The position numbers were made by a program, and so were the translations under genes. Shown piece by piece: positions 29,280-39,320 of a stretch of DNA of 64,000 nt (the stretch's first letter is position 1; each line of letters opens with the position of its first letter). Where the stretch lies: assembly GCF_003034845.1 (NCBI RefSeq), contig NZ_PZKC01000001.1, positions 386,906 to 450,905 of the forward strand, read 5' to 3'. The notes beneath the pieces are model-generated. The model had not been told where the DNA came from, ran no database searches, and was given only the letters and a program-made list of their open reading frames with translations. Origin of the DNA: Pseudothauera lacus. GTDB taxonomy: Bacteria; Pseudomonadota; Gammaproteobacteria; Burkholderiales; Rhodocyclaceae.

Positions 29280-31496
29280 GTGAGCGACAGCAACGACGAT
29301 CTACTGACTTTTGTCGACGAGGACCTGCCGCCCCCAGGCAGCAGCCGCGAATGCTGGCGGGTGCTGCTGGTGGACGACGAGCCCGACGTCCATGCGGCCA
29401 CCCGCCTGGCGCTCAAGGGACTGCAGATCGAAGGCCGTGAAGTGGCCTTCGAGCACGCCTACTCGGCCGCCGAAGCGCGCCGCATGCTGGGTGCCGATGA
29501 CGGTTTTGCCGTCGCCATCATCGACGTGGTGATGGAGAGCGACGACGCCGGCCTGCAGCTGGTCCGCCACATCCGCGAACAGCTGCGCAACCGTGCGTTG
29601 CGCATCATCCTGCGCACCGGCCAGCCCGGCTATGCGCCGGAGATCGACACCATCCGCCTGTACGACATCAACGACTACAAGACCAAGGCCGAGCTGACCC
29701 GCGTCCGCCTGTTCACCAGCGTCACCATCGCCATCCGCTCCTACGCGCAGATCCAGCAGCTCGAAGCGGGGCGCCACGGGCTCGAACTCATCCTCGCCGC
29801 CACCACCGAACTGGGCAAGCCGGCGGGCATGAACAAGTTCGCCGCCGGCGTCGTCACCCAGCTGTGCGCCCTGCTCGGCGTCGGCGAGGAAGGTCTGGTG
29901 TGCGCCGCGATGGGGGAGGCTGACAGACCGCCCTTCGTGCTCGCTGCCGCCGGCAGCTTCACCACGTGGATAGGGGTTGCGCTGAGCGAGATACCCGAAC
30001 CACGGGTGCGCGAAGGGCTGGAACGCACCCTGCGCAGCCAGCGTCACAGCTTCGACGACGGCGCCTGCCTGTTCTTCAGCAACTCCCGCCAGCAGGCGCT
30101 GGCCGCCTTCGTCGACGTCCGCCGCCCGCTCAGCGACATCGAGCGCGGCCTGCTGGAAGTGTTCTGCAGCAACATCTCGGTGGCCTTCGAGAACGTCCAG
30201 CTCTATCTCATCATCAACGACCTGGCCTATGCCGACGCCCTGGTCGAACTGCCCAACCGCAACGCCTTCATCGCCTCCATCGCCGCCCGGGAGGCAGAGC
30301 AGGACACCGTTGCGCTGGTCGACCTGGACGGCTTTTCCGACATCAACAGCATTCTCGATGACAGCTTCGGCGATGCCGTGCTGCAGGTGGTGGCTCGCCG
30401 CCTGCGCGAATCCTTCCCCGCCAGCACCCGGGTAGCCCGCCTGGGCGGCGATCTGTTCGGCCTCCACGGGCCGGCGGCGGACATCACCCCGGTCAACATC
30501 GGCGCCGTCTTCGCCACCCCCTTCGTCTGCCAGTCCGGCGAGCCGCTGCGCCTGTCGGCCACCAGCGGTCTGGTGCGCATCGACGATGCGGCCCAGCCGG
30601 CGGTCGAGATCCTGCGCAATGCCGGCGCCGCGCTCAAGCAGGCGAAGAGCTTCCAGCGCGGCAAGGCGCTGTATTTCGAACCGGTGATCGCCGCGGCCGC
30701 CCGTGACCGCATGCACATGCTCAGCCGCCTGCGCGAATCCTTCTCGGCCGACCGTCTGTTCCTGCACTACCAGCCCCTGGTCGACCTGCGCGACGGGCGC
30801 ATCGTCGGCGCCGAAAGCCTGCTGCGCTGGCGCACCGAGGACGGCACTTTCATTCCCCCCGACCGCTTCATTCCGCTGGCCGAGCAGTCCGGGCTGATGG
30901 TGGCCATCGGCGAGTGGGTGATGCGCACCGCGCTGAAGTGGCGTGCCGGCCTCAAGGGCACGGTCGACGAACGCTTCCGCGTCGCCATCAACGTCTCCCA
31001 CGTGCAGTTCAGCGAACCCGATTTCGTCGCCGGCGTGCTGCGCATGCTCGCCGAAACCGGCGTTGCCGGGTACCAGATGGAGATCGAGCTCACCGAATCG
31101 GTCGCTGCCGAGAACACCAGCCGCATCGTGGACAAGCTCGGCGAACTGCGTGCCCAGGGCATTTCGGTGGCCATGGACGACTTCGGCACCGGCTACTCCT
31201 CGCTGAGCATTCTGCAGCGCCTGCGCCTCGACCGCCTGAAGATCGATCGCAGCTTCATCAGCGACGGCAACGACACCCACGAGCCTTTCGGCATCACCCG
31301 CACCATCATCAAGCTGGCCGCGCAGCTGCGCTTGCATACCATCGCCGAGGGCATCGAAAGCGAGGAGCAGCGCCAGGCCCTGCTCGATGCCGGCTGTGAG
31401 GAAGGCCAGGGCTACCTGTTCGCCCGCCCGCTGGCCGAGGAGGACTTCGGCCGCCTGCTTGCGGACGCGGTCGACGGGCGTTTCCGCCACCGCTGA
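29280..31496 (+). CDS. response regulator with DUF3369, degenerate GGDEF and EAL domains
   Basis: 738 residues. REC domain (about 25-150): acidic pair Asp32/Asp33, phosphoacceptor Asp82 in AIIDVVMES, Lys134 in YKTKAEL. A DUF3369 region follows (about 160-310). The GGDEF domain (about 318-450) has GGDLF at 389-393 instead of GGDEF, so cyclase activity is doubtful. The EAL domain has ESLLRW in place of EALLRW but keeps the Glu, then ELTES, DDFGTGYSSLS and EGIESEEQ, so phosphodiesterase activity is likely. The start is GTG behind AAGGAGACCGGG. Cognate partner of the kinase at 32535-35285, with the binding protein between. Confidence 0.95.
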   Translation: MSDSNDDLLTFVDEDLPPPGSSRECWRVLLVDDEPDVHAATRLALKGLQIEGREVAFEHAYSAAEARRMLGADDGFAVAIIDVVMESDDAGLQLVRHIREQLRNRALRIILRTGQPGYAPEIDTIRLYDINDYKTKAELTRVRLFTSVTIAIRSYAQIQQLEAGRHGLELILAATTELGKPAGMNKFAAGVVTQLCALLGVGEEGLVCAAMGEADRPPFVLAAAGSFTTWIGVALSEIPEPRVREGLERTLRSQRHSFDDGACLFFSNSRQQALAAFVDVRRPLSDIERGLLEVFCSNISVAFENVQLYLIINDLAYADALVELPNRNAFIASIAAREAEQDTVALVDLDGFSDINSILDDSFGDAVLQVVARRLRESFPASTRVARLGGDLFGLHGPAADITPVNIGAVFATPFVCQSGEPLRLSATSGLVRIDDAAQPAVEILRNAGAALKQAKSFQRGKALYFEPVIAAAARDRMHMLSRLRESFSADRLFLHYQPLVDLRDGRIVGAESLLRWRTEDGTFIPPDRFIPLAEQSGLMVAIGEWVMRTALKWRAGLKGTVDERFRVAINVSHVQFSEPDFVAGVLRMLAETGVAGYQMEIELTESVAAENTSRIVDKLGELRAQGISVAMDDFGTGYSSLSILQRLRLDRLKIDRSFISDGNDTHEPFGITRTIIKLAAQLRLHTIAEGIESEEQRQALLDAGCEEGQGYLFARPLAEEDFGRLLADAVDGRFRHR

Positions 31497-31502
31497 ACGA
31501 CC

Positions 31503-32531
31503 ATGCCCCTGCCCTCCCCGTTCAACAGCATGCGCCGCCGCGGCGTCCTTGCCGGCGCGCTGGCAGTGCTCGGGCTCATCGCCCTCGCCACCACCATGCG
31601 CACGCCCGCACCGGAAACGGTCGTCCTGCGCCTCGGGCACTACGCCAGCGCCGACCACCCCGCCCACACCGCGGCCATGCAGTTCGCCGCCGCCGTCGAA
31701 GAGCGCTCGGCGGGGCGCATCCGCGTCGAGGTCTTCCCGGACAACCAGCTCGGCAACCCGCCCGAACTGCTCGAGCAGAACATCGCCGGGATGATCGACA
31801 TGAGCCTGCCCACCCAGGGCATCCTCGACAAGTACTCGCGCAAGTTCGCCGTGGTGATGCTGCCCTTCATCTTCCGCGACCACGACCACGCCCACGCGGT
31901 ACTCGATGGTCCCTTCATGAACTGGGCAGGCAGCGACCTCGAAGCTCACGGACTGGTCTATCTGGCTAACTGGGAATGGGGCTTCCGCCATCTCACCAAC
32001 AACCGCCGTCGCATCGAACACGCCAGCGACCTCGCCGGCCTGCGCATCCGCACCCCGCCGGAGATCCAGCTCCAGGCCACCGTCGAATCCCTCGGCGCGG
32101 AGGTCGTCACCATTTCCTTCCCACGCCTCTACGCAGCGCTCGCCGCGGGCGAGGTGGACGGCCAGGAAAACCCCCTCTCGGTGATCCACCACAACCGTCT
32201 CTACGAAGTCCAGCGCCACCTCGCCCTCACCCGTCACGTCTACAGTTCGATGGTCCATGTCATCAGCACGCGGACCTGGGCCCGCCTCACCCCGGCCGAG
32301 CGCGCAATGCTGCGTGAAGAGAGCCGGCGTGCGGGGCAGACGATGCGCGCGGCGATCCGTGCCGAGGAGGAGAGCCTGCTGGAACAGATGCAGGCCGCCG
32401 GCATGCAGGTCACCCGGCCGCCTGCCGAGGACTTCCTCCCCGCCGCACGCCTGGCCCACGCGCGCATCAACGCCTATGCAGGCAACGACTACGTCGCCAC
32501 CTTTCTGCACATGGTCGACATGGGATACTGA
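31503..32531 (+). CDS. TRAP-type (DctP-like) periplasmic solute-binding protein without transporter genes
   Basis: 342 residues. A basic N-terminus and hydrophobic leader (MRRRGVLAGALAVLGLIALA) precede the DctP fold: LRLGHYASADHPAHTAAMQF, ELLEQNIAGMIDMS, GLRIRTPPEIQLQATVESLG and GEVDGQENPL. The Arg in LRIRTP is the ligand-carboxylate contact in this family. No DctQ or DctM membrane genes are nearby; the gene is 6 bases after the response regulator and 3 before the histidine kinase. It probably acts as a ligand sensor for the kinase rather than in transport (inference). Confidence 0.92.
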   Translation: MPLPSPFNSMRRRGVLAGALAVLGLIALATTMRTPAPETVVLRLGHYASADHPAHTAAMQFAAAVEERSAGRIRVEVFPDNQLGNPPELLEQNIAGMIDMSLPTQGILDKYSRKFAVVMLPFIFRDHDHAHAVLDGPFMNWAGSDLEAHGLVYLANWEWGFRHLTNNRRRIEHASDLAGLRIRTPPEIQLQATVESLGAEVVTISFPRLYAALAAGEVDGQENPLSVIHHNRLYEVQRHLALTRHVYSSMVHVISTRTWARLTPAERAMLREESRRAGQTMRAAIRAEEESLLEQMQAAGMQVTRPPAEDFLPAARLAHARINAYAGNDYVATFLHMVDMGY

Positions 32532-32534
32532 ACC

Positions 32535-35285
32535 ATGCAGCTGCTGCCTGCCCTGCGCATCCTCCTCGGCTGTGCCGTCATGTTCCTCGCGGCGGGAAGC
32601 ACCCACGCCGCCGTCGACGACATCAGCGACGACCCCGAAGTACTCGCCCTCCTTCCGCGCATCGTCCAGGGGGCGCCGAGCGGCGTCGGTGTCGAGCGCT
32701 ACCACGTCATCCAGGCGGTCAACGCCTACATCACGCACATGCTCGGCTATTCGCGCGACGAATTGCTGGGGCGCAACATCCGCATGCTCTATCCCTCCGA
32801 CGAGGCCTTCGAGCGCGTCGTGCGCAGCAAGTACGAGATGCGGCCGGATGGCGATCTCGTGCCGCTGGAGACACAATGGCGCCGCCGCGACGGCAGCCTC
32901 GTCGACGTCACCCTGATCGCCACCCCGCTGCGCCCCGACGACATCTCCGCGGGAGTGGTGTTCGCGGTCTTCGACATCAGCGACCGCAAGCAGGCCGAGG
33001 CCCATCTCGCGCAGCGCACGCGCGTCTTCATGGCCGCCCTGTCGACCTTCATCGTGATCCTGCTGGCGCTGATCATGTGGTTGAGCTACAGCCTGCGCCA
33101 GCGCCGCAGGGTGGTCGACGCCCTGCGCCGCGAGAACGCCGAGCGCCGCACCGCCGAACGCGCCTTGCAGGACAGCGAGGGCAAGCTGCGCACACTGATC
33201 GAGAACTTCCCCGGCACGGTGTTCCGCTGTCTCTACGACGACCACTGGACGGCGCTGTTCATGAGCAGCAAGGACGGGCATCATGCCGGCTACCCCACCG
33301 CTGAGTTCATCGACAACGCCGCCCGCTCAATGGCCAGTCTGGTCCACCCCGCGGACCACGCCCGGATTGCGGCAGTCATGCAGCAGGCAGCAGCAGGCAA
33401 CGGCCGCTGGGAGCTCGAGTACCGCATCCTCCACCGCGACGGCGGCATCCGTTGGGTGGTGGAATACGGCACCACCGTGCGTGACGGACTGGGCCGTCCG
33501 GCCTATCTGGACGGCTTCATCCTCGACATCACCGCCCAGAAGGAAGCCGCCATGGAGGTCGAGCGCCAAGTGCAGGCGTTCTCGGTCCTCAACGACATCG
33601 CCGCGCGCAGCGCCCTCACCCTCGCCGAGCAACTCGCCATCGCCCTGCGCCTGGGGGCCGACTTCCTCAGCCTGGAGATGGCCGTGGTCTGCCGCATCGA
33701 GGCCCAGCGCTGCCGCGTCACCGCCATCCACGCCCCCCCCGACGGCGCGCTGGACATCGGCACCGAGCTCGACCTGGCGACCAGCTACTGTGACCTGGCG
33801 GTGAGCGCCGGCGGCCTGCTGGCAGTCGAGGCCATGGGCGCCTCGCCCTTCCGCGACCATCCGTGCTACCGGACTCTCGGGCTGGAAAGCTACATCGGCA
33901 CCCGTCTCGAAGTCGGCGGCGAACTCCATGGCTGCCTCGGCCTGGCCGCGCACGCAGCACGCACAACGCCGTTCAGCGCCGGCGAGAAGTACTTCGTCGA
34001 ACTGCTCGCGCGCTGGATCTCGGCGGCCATCGAGCGCGACCAGGCCGCCCAGCGCGTACGCCGGCTGGCCTACATGGTGCGGCACTCCAACGATGCCATG
34101 TTCCTCGTCCGCGACGGCCGCATCATCGACTGCAACGATGCGACCGTGGCGATGTTCGGGCGCCCCCGCGAAGGCATCACCGGCAGTACGCCGGAGGTAC
34201 TGTCGCCACCGCTGCAGGGCGACGGCAGTTCTTCCGCACAACGCTCCGTCGCCTACCTCGCAGCGGCACTGCAAGGTCAACCGCAGCGCTTCGAATGGCT
34301 GCACTGGCGTGGAGACGGCACGCCCTTCGATGCCGAGGTGGCGCTCAGCAGCTTCGAGGAGAACGACGAACAGTTGGTGATCGGGGTCGTCCGCGACATC
34401 AGCGTGCGCAAGCAGCGCGAGCGCGAGGTCCTCGAACTCAACACCACCCTCGAAGCCCGCGTCGCCGAACGCACCAGCGAGCTCGCGAGCGCGCTCGACA
34501 ACCTGCGCCGCACCCAGGGCGAACTGCTGCACAGCGAGAAACTGGCCTCGCTCGGCGCGCTGGTCGCTGGCGTCGCCCATGAGCTCAACACCCCGATCGG
34601 CAACGCGGTGACGGTGTCGACCACCCTGCTCGACGAACAGCGCCGCTTCAAGGAGCGCACCGCCGCGGGGCTCACCCGCAGCGCCTTCGAGGATTTCCTC
34701 GCCAGCGTCAATGAGGCAGGTTCCATCATCGAACGCAATCTCGCCCGCGCCGCCGAGCTGATCGGCAGTTTCAAGCAGCTTGCCGTCGACCAGACCAGCT
34801 ATCAGCGCCGCGTCTTCGATCTGCGCGAAGTGGTGCAGGAAATCACCCTGGCGATGAAGCCGACCATCCGGCGCACGCCCTTCCGGCTTGTCGACGAGGT
34901 CCCCGAAGGCTTCCGGCTCGACAGCTACCCGGGACCGCTCGGCCAGGTACTGATGAACCTCATCAACAATGCCCTCATCCATGCCTTCGAAGGTCGCGAC
35001 CACGGCACCATCACGCTCACCGCCGAACTGGCGGCGGAGGACTGGCTGGCGGTGAGCGTCAGCGACGACGGCTGCGGCGTGCCGGCCGAGAACCTCAAAC
35101 GCATCTTCGACCCCTTCTTCACCACCCGCCTCGGCAAAGGCGGCTCGGGGCTCGGCCTGCACATCACCTACACCCTGGTCAGCGATCTCCTCGGCGGCCG
35201 CATCGAGGTCCACAGCACACCCGGCGCAGGCGCCCGCTTCACCGTGCATCTGCCGCTGTGCGCGCCGCTGCGTGCGCAGGCCTGA
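32535..35285 (+). CDS. membrane histidine kinase with periplasmic PAS, cytoplasmic PAS-GAF-PAS
   Basis: 916 residues. A signal-like helix (1-25, MQLLPALRILLGCAVMFLAA) is followed by a PAS-like domain (about 45-155: GYSRDELLGRNIRMLYPSDE, VFAVFDISDRKQAEAH) and a transmembrane helix (about 166-187). The order predicts that this first PAS is periplasmic. Inside: PAS (about 210-340), GAF (about 350-500), PAS (about 508-625), a coiled coil, and HisKA with the phosphoacceptor His682 (GVAHELNTPIGN). The ATPase has N-box NLINNALIHA, G1 DDGCGVP and G2 GKGGSGLGL. All catalytic boxes are intact. It likely phosphorylates the c-di-GMP regulator two genes upstream. Confidence 0.93.
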   Translation: MQLLPALRILLGCAVMFLAAGSTHAAVDDISDDPEVLALLPRIVQGAPSGVGVERYHVIQAVNAYITHMLGYSRDELLGRNIRMLYPSDEAFERVVRSKYEMRPDGDLVPLETQWRRRDGSLVDVTLIATPLRPDDISAGVVFAVFDISDRKQAEAHLAQRTRVFMAALSTFIVILLALIMWLSYSLRQRRRVVDALRRENAERRTAERALQDSEGKLRTLIENFPGTVFRCLYDDHWTALFMSSKDGHHAGYPTAEFIDNAARSMASLVHPADHARIAAVMQQAAAGNGRWELEYRILHRDGGIRWVVEYGTTVRDGLGRPAYLDGFILDITAQKEAAMEVERQVQAFSVLNDIAARSALTLAEQLAIALRLGADFLSLEMAVVCRIEAQRCRVTAIHAPPDGALDIGTELDLATSYCDLAVSAGGLLAVEAMGASPFRDHPCYRTLGLESYIGTRLEVGGELHGCLGLAAHAARTTPFSAGEKYFVELLARWISAAIERDQAAQRVRRLAYMVRHSNDAMFLVRDGRIIDCNDATVAMFGRPREGITGSTPEVLSPPLQGDGSSSAQRSVAYLAAALQGQPQRFEWLHWRGDGTPFDAEVALSSFEENDEQLVIGVVRDISVRKQREREVLELNTTLEARVAERTSELASALDNLRRTQGELLHSEKLASLGALVAGVAHELNTPIGNAVTVSTTLLDEQRRFKERTAAGLTRSAFEDFLASVNEAGSIIERNLARAAELIGSFKQLAVDQTSYQRRVFDLREVVQEITLAMKPTIRRTPFRLVDEVPEGFRLDSYPGPLGQVLMNLINNALIHAFEGRDHGTITLTAELAAEDWLAVSVSDDGCGVPAENLKRIFDPFFTTRLGKGGSGLGLHITYTLVSDLLGGRIEVHSTPGAGARFTVHLPLCAPLRAQA

Positions 35286-35306
35286 GGCACCGCTCTCCGT
35301 CCATCG

Positions 35307-35843
35307 ATGCGCAAGAAGCTGCAGGCCTGGCTCCCCGACCGTCAAAGCATTCGCGGCAATCGCTGGCTACGCCCGTTTGCCGGCTCGCTGCTGCACCCGC
35401 GGTTGTGGCACCTGAATCGCCACTCCGCGGCCGGCGCGGTGGCCGTGGGGCTGTTCTGCGGCCTCATCCCCGGCCCCCTGCAGATGCTCGGCGCAGCCAT
35501 CGCCTGCACCGTGCTGCGGGTCAATCTGCCCCTCGCCCTGCTCACCACGCTGTACACCAACCCGTTCACCATCGTGCCGCTGTATCTGCTCGCCTATGCC
35601 CTCGGCACCTTCGCCGTAGGCGGCAGCGTGGACGCCTTCACCCATCCGCCGGAAATGGCGGGGCTGGGGCTGGGAGCATGGATCGGCGCCCTCGCCGATT
35701 GGGTGGTGGGCCTGGGGCGACCGCTGGCGGTAGGGCTGCTGCTGCTCGCCGGCGGGCTGTCACTGGGCGGCTATCTGGCCGTCAAGGGGCTGTGGCGGCT
35801 ATGGCTGATCCGCGCCTGGCGGCGGCGTGCTCAGAGGCGGTAG
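35307..35843 (+). CDS. DUF2062 membrane protein
   Basis: 178 residues. The family core is HSAAGAVAVGLFCGLIPGPL and LYTNPFTIVPLYLLAYALG, with three or four helices and a basic C-terminus. Function unknown; DUF2062 proteins often stand near lipid or polysaccharide genes. It starts 21 bases after the kinase gene. Its stop overlaps the 3' end of the convergent GH13 gene by 13 bases, so no separate terminator exists between them. Confidence 0.88.
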   Translation: MRKKLQAWLPDRQSIRGNRWLRPFAGSLLHPRLWHLNRHSAAGAVAVGLFCGLIPGPLQMLGAAIACTVLRVNLPLALLTTLYTNPFTIVPLYLLAYALGTFAVGGSVDAFTHPPEMAGLGLGAWIGALADWVVGLGRPLAVGLLLLAGGLSLGGYLAVKGLWRLWLIRAWRRRAQRR

Positions 35844-37270
35844 CAGCGCTCGCCGGCCAGCGCGTCGCTGCAGGTCACTGTGGCGGTGCGGAAGTTGAGA
35901 TCCACGAACAGGCGGCAGTAGTGCTCGCCCTCGCGCCAGCCCATGTCCACGCTGGAATCGTTGGAGTAGTGCAGTTCGAAGCTGCCGCCGAAGGCCGGAT
36001 GCGTGGAGCGCAGCCGCATCAGCGCCAGCAGGCGCTGCACCACGGCAGCGCTCACTGCCTCTTCCGCTTCGGCAAGCGTGTAGCGGTGGCGGTTGATGTC
36101 GCGCGCCTCGCCGCTCTGTGCCGGCAGTTCTGCGTCGTTGCCGCCAGCGAGCAGGCCGACGTAATAAACCTGCGGAATGCCGGGAGCGAAGAACTGCACC
36201 GCGCGCGCGGCGATGTAGGCATCCTCGTTGCGCTGCAGGGCATCGAAGAAGGTACAGGTGAGCTGGTAGATCGCCCCCACGCTATGCACGTTGGCGGCCA
36301 GCCGGCGCAGGATGGGGTCGGCGCTGCGCTCGGAGACATTGTTGATCACCGCCTCGATGTGATAGCGCGGCAGGATGTCCTCGACGTCGGGGATGCAGAT
36401 GCCGTCATGAGTGTCGAGCACGGTGACCTGGTTGTGCGGGCACATGCGCAGCCAGGCCTTGAGGTAGTGGCTGTTGGCGTCGAACAGCGAATACAGCAGC
36501 AACGGCGGCAGCGCGAAGCCGTAGCACCACATGCCGCGCCGGGCGATGGCGTACTGCCAGCTGGGATGGTCGTGCACCTCCGGGAGGATGTCCACACCAT
36601 GCGCCGCGGCAGTGGTACGGAACCACTCGAGGATGCGCCACACCTCGGGCTCGACCAGAAAGCAGCTGGTGCCGATCTGCTTGGTGGTGTAGCCGAAGGC
36701 GTCCAGGCGCAACAGCTTCACCCCGCGTGCGGCCAGACAGGCGATGTTGTCCGCCATCAGGCGGTAGGTCTGCGGGCTGCGGTAATCGAGGTCGATCTGA
36801 CGCTCGGTGAAGGTGCACCACACCCGCCCGCGCCTGCCGTCGGCGAAGAGCACTTCACGGAAGGGCTCCTTTTCCTTGCGGATATGGATCTTTGCCAGAT
36901 CGTCGGGGCCGATCTCGCCGAGCGCATCGACATCGACGAACAGCCCCGCGGAGGGCGATTCCGGACCGTGCAGGAGGTAGTCGCGGAACTCCGGCGCATC
37001 GTCGGCGAGGTGGTTGAGCACCAGGTCGAGACAGACGTCGTAGCGCTGCGCCAGCCCTTCCAGATCCGCCCAGCTGCCGAATGCGGGATCGATGGCCTGG
37101 TGGGTGAGCGGCGAGAAACCACCATCGGCGTTCGACGGAAAGGGCGGCAGCACATGCACGCCGCCCACCGCATCGCCGAGGTGGTGGTCGATGAAAGCTG
37201 CCAGATCGGCCAGCCCGCCGCCGATGCGGTCCGGATAGGCGATGAGTTGGACCGCGTTCCTCAGGGCCAT
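35831..37270 (-). CDS. GH13 sucrose phosphorylase-like enzyme
   Basis: 479 residues from ATG 37270 (MALRNAVQLIAYPDRIGGGL), close to the size of sucrose phosphorylases (GH13 subfamily 18). Active-site blocks: HVLPPFPSNADGGFSP, LDLVLNHLADDAPEF, nucleophile Asp in LLRLDAFGYTTKQIG, acid/base Glu in ILPEVHDH, and Asp in TVLDTHDGI. Related phosphorylases use sucrose, glucosylglycerate or sucrose-6-phosphate, and the donor specificity cannot be fixed by eye. The tail CRLFVDLNFRTATVTCSDAL is the usual C-terminal beta domain. No sugar transporter or kinase is adjacent, and the chemoreceptor gene upstream ends 10 bases before its start. Confidence 0.88.
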   Translation of the reverse strand: MALRNAVQLIAYPDRIGGGLADLAAFIDHHLGDAVGGVHVLPPFPSNADGGFSPLTHQAIDPAFGSWADLEGLAQRYDVCLDLVLNHLADDAPEFRDYLLHGPESPSAGLFVDVDALGEIGPDDLAKIHIRKEKEPFREVLFADGRRGRVWCTFTERQIDLDYRSPQTYRLMADNIACLAARGVKLLRLDAFGYTTKQIGTSCFLVEPEVWRILEWFRTTAAAHGVDILPEVHDHPSWQYAIARRGMWCYGFALPPLLLYSLFDANSHYLKAWLRMCPHNQVTVLDTHDGICIPDVEDILPRYHIEAVINNVSERSADPILRRLAANVHSVGAIYQLTCTFFDALQRNEDAYIAARAVQFFAPGIPQVYYVGLLAGGNDAELPAQSGEARDINRHRYTLAEAEEAVSAAVVQRLLALMRLRSTHPAFGGSFELHYSNDSSVDMGWREGEHYCRLFVDLNFRTATVTCSDALAGERCYRL

Positions 37271-37280
37271 CCGTCCCCTC

Positions 37281-39320
37281 TCAGAGCCGGAAGTGGCCGA
37301 CTTCGGCGCGCAGGGTACGGGCCAGCGCCTCCAGGTGCTGGGCGGTACCCTCCGCCTCGGCCACCGTGGCGTTGTTCTCTTCGGCCATCTGCGCGATCTG
37401 CTCGACGTTGCGCGAGATGTCGTTGCTTGCCGCGCTCTGCTCGCGCAACGCACTGGAGATGTCGCTCACCGACTGCACCACGCCTTGTGCCCCGTTGCGG
37501 ATCTCGTCCATCGCCTCACCCGCGCGGCGGGTCAGCTCCACCCCGTCGCGGACGCGCTCCACTCCACGGTTCATCGACTTCACCGCCTCGTCGGTACCGT
37601 GCTGAATGGCGTCGACCATGGTCGAAATCTCCTGCGTGGCGCCGCTGGTGCGCTCGGCGAGCTTGCGCACCTCATCGGCCACCACGGCAAAGCCGCGCCC
37701 GGTCTCGCCGGCACGCGCCGCCTCGATGGCAGCGTTGAGAGCAAGCAAGTTGGTCTGATCGGCAATCTCGCGGATCACATTGACGATGCTGGAGATCTCC
37801 TCCGACTTGCGTCCCAGGGTCTCGATGGTGGTCGCGGTGGCACCGACCTCACGGGCAATCAACTCCATCTCCGCAGCGGTGCGCTGCACCACCTGCGCGC
37901 CATTGTCGGAGATCTCGCCCGAACGGCTGGAGATGTTCTCCGCCTCACCGGCATGGCGGCCGATCTCGTCAATGCCGACGGTCATCTCCTCCACCGCCGC
38001 GGCCATGCTCGCCGCCGCTTCGCTCTGATGTGCGGAGCTGCGGCTGACTTCGGACGACGCCGTGGCCATCGCTGCGGCCGCCTCGCCGACCTCGTCGGCG
38101 CTGCGGCGCACACGCTGCATCACTGCGGCCATCGCCTCGGCCATGGCGTTGAAACGCTCGGCGGCATCCCGCAGCTCGTCGTTCGACGACAGGTGAATGC
38201 GGGTGCTCAGATCACCTTCGCCCAAACGCCCGGCGCCGGCCCCCAGCTCCGCCACCGAGCGCGCCACGGCGATGTAGAGCGCACCGAGAAAGTAGGCCAG
38301 CAAGGCCACCGCCAGCACAGAAATCGCCACCACCACGGTGAAGGTCCGCACCAGCCCCGCACGGCGCTCCTTGAGGAGGGCCTCGATGGTCGGCACGATC
38401 ACCTCGGCGGACTGCTGGAAGGCCACATCGAGGGCCCGCGTACCGGCATCGAAGAACTCCACCGGGGCGAGTTCGAAACGTTCGTCGAGAATGTCGTCGA
38501 TGACCCGTCCGCGGATCGACTCGACCGCCAGCGCCAGTTCCACCTTGAGATCGTCGAGCGCCTCCTGGCGCTCCGGGTTGGCATGCGCGGCACGTTCGAG
38601 GATTTCCTCCGCGGCCAGCATGGCGTGATCGAGCTCGCCGATCTGCAGCGACAGGCGCAGACGCTGCCCCGAGCTGAGGTAGCGCGAAGCGAGGATGGAG
38701 GCACCCTGCCCGCGCAGGCGTCCGATGCGCTCGGTGGCATCGGGCACGGTGTGGGTGACCAGCGAGATCAGGTACTGCGAGGCGGCCTCCGGGTCGAGCG
38801 CGAGGCGGCTCTCCTCGGCGACGTCGTGCAGCACCTGGACGACGTTGTTGACAACCACGGTGTGGCCATCGAACACCCATTGTGGCGAGGCACTGGGATT
38901 GGGCGCCTGCAGCGTTGCCCACATCTGCGCTGCCTCACCCCAGCGCTCCTGCCAGCGCGTCTCGCCGCCGAGTGCGCCAGCGGCCTGCTGCAAGGCACGC
39001 TCGGCTTCCGCCCACGCCTGTTCGAGCTTCGCCGTGGCATCAGGCAGGCGGCTCTGCATGGCGGCATCGGTATTGTTGAGCGCCCCGGTGGCCAGACCGC
39101 GACGCAGTTGCGCCGCCTCCACCACCCGCAGCAGCGGCACGACGGCCTGCAGGCCGTGCAGTTCGCTGTCCACCACCCTGATGTCGGTACGCAGGGCCAG
39201 CACCAGGGCAGTCAGCAGGTACGCGATGGTCGCCGCCGAGATCAGCCCGAGCAGCACGAATTTCCAGCGAAAGCGCAGCCTGTCCAGCAGCATCGCTGCC
39301 GGAGAAAAGATGAACGACAT
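37281..39320 (-). CDS. methyl-accepting chemotaxis protein
   Basis: 679 residues. First transmembrane helix about 20-43; a long all-helical periplasmic sensor (about 45-340) of the NIT-like type with no recognised ligand motif; second helix about 343-370 ([20 protein letters not shown]). HAMP domain about 370-425. The C-terminal signalling domain contains the hairpin tip [22 protein letters not shown], which binds CheA and CheW, and methylation helices on both sides. There is no C-terminal NWETF-like tether. Transcribed ahead of the GH13 enzyme. Confidence 0.95.
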   Translation of the reverse strand: MSFIFSPAAMLLDRLRFRWKFVLLGLISAATIAYLLTALVLALRTDIRVVDSELHGLQAVVPLLRVVEAAQLRRGLATGALNNTDAAMQSRLPDATAKLEQAWAEAERALQQAAGALGGETRWQERWGEAAQMWATLQAPNPSASPQWVFDGHTVVVNNVVQVLHDVAEESRLALDPEAASQYLISLVTHTVPDATERIGRLRGQGASILASRYLSSGQRLRLSLQIGELDHAMLAAEEILERAAHANPERQEALDDLKVELALAVESIRGRVIDDILDERFELAPVEFFDAGTRALDVAFQQSAEVIVPTIEALLKERRAGLVRTFTVVVAISVLAVALLAYFLGALYIAVARSVAELGAGAGRLGEGDLSTRIHLSSNDELRDAAERFNAMAEAMAAVMQRVRRSADEVGEAAAAMATASSEVSRSSAHQSEAAASMAAAVEEMTVGIDEIGRHAGEAENISSRSGEISDNGAQVVQRTAAEMELIAREVGATATTIETLGRKSEEISSIVNVIREIADQTNLLALNAAIEAARAGETGRGFAVVADEVRKLAERTSGATQEISTMVDAIQHGTDEAVKSMNRGVERVRDGVELTRRAGEAMDEIRNGAQGVVQSVSDISSALREQSAASNDISRNVEQIAQMAEENNATVAEAEGTAQHLEALARTLRAEVGHFRL

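Noticed and set aside
29063..29416. Upstream extension of comEC by 118 codons
   Set aside because: The extension reads into the start of the divergent response-regulator gene and is not membrane-like, while ATG 29062 gives the usual ComEC N-terminus.
29301..33284. 1327-codon open frame opposite the regulator, binding protein and kinase genes
   Set aside because: It is a shadow of three real genes. No ribosome site and no domain.
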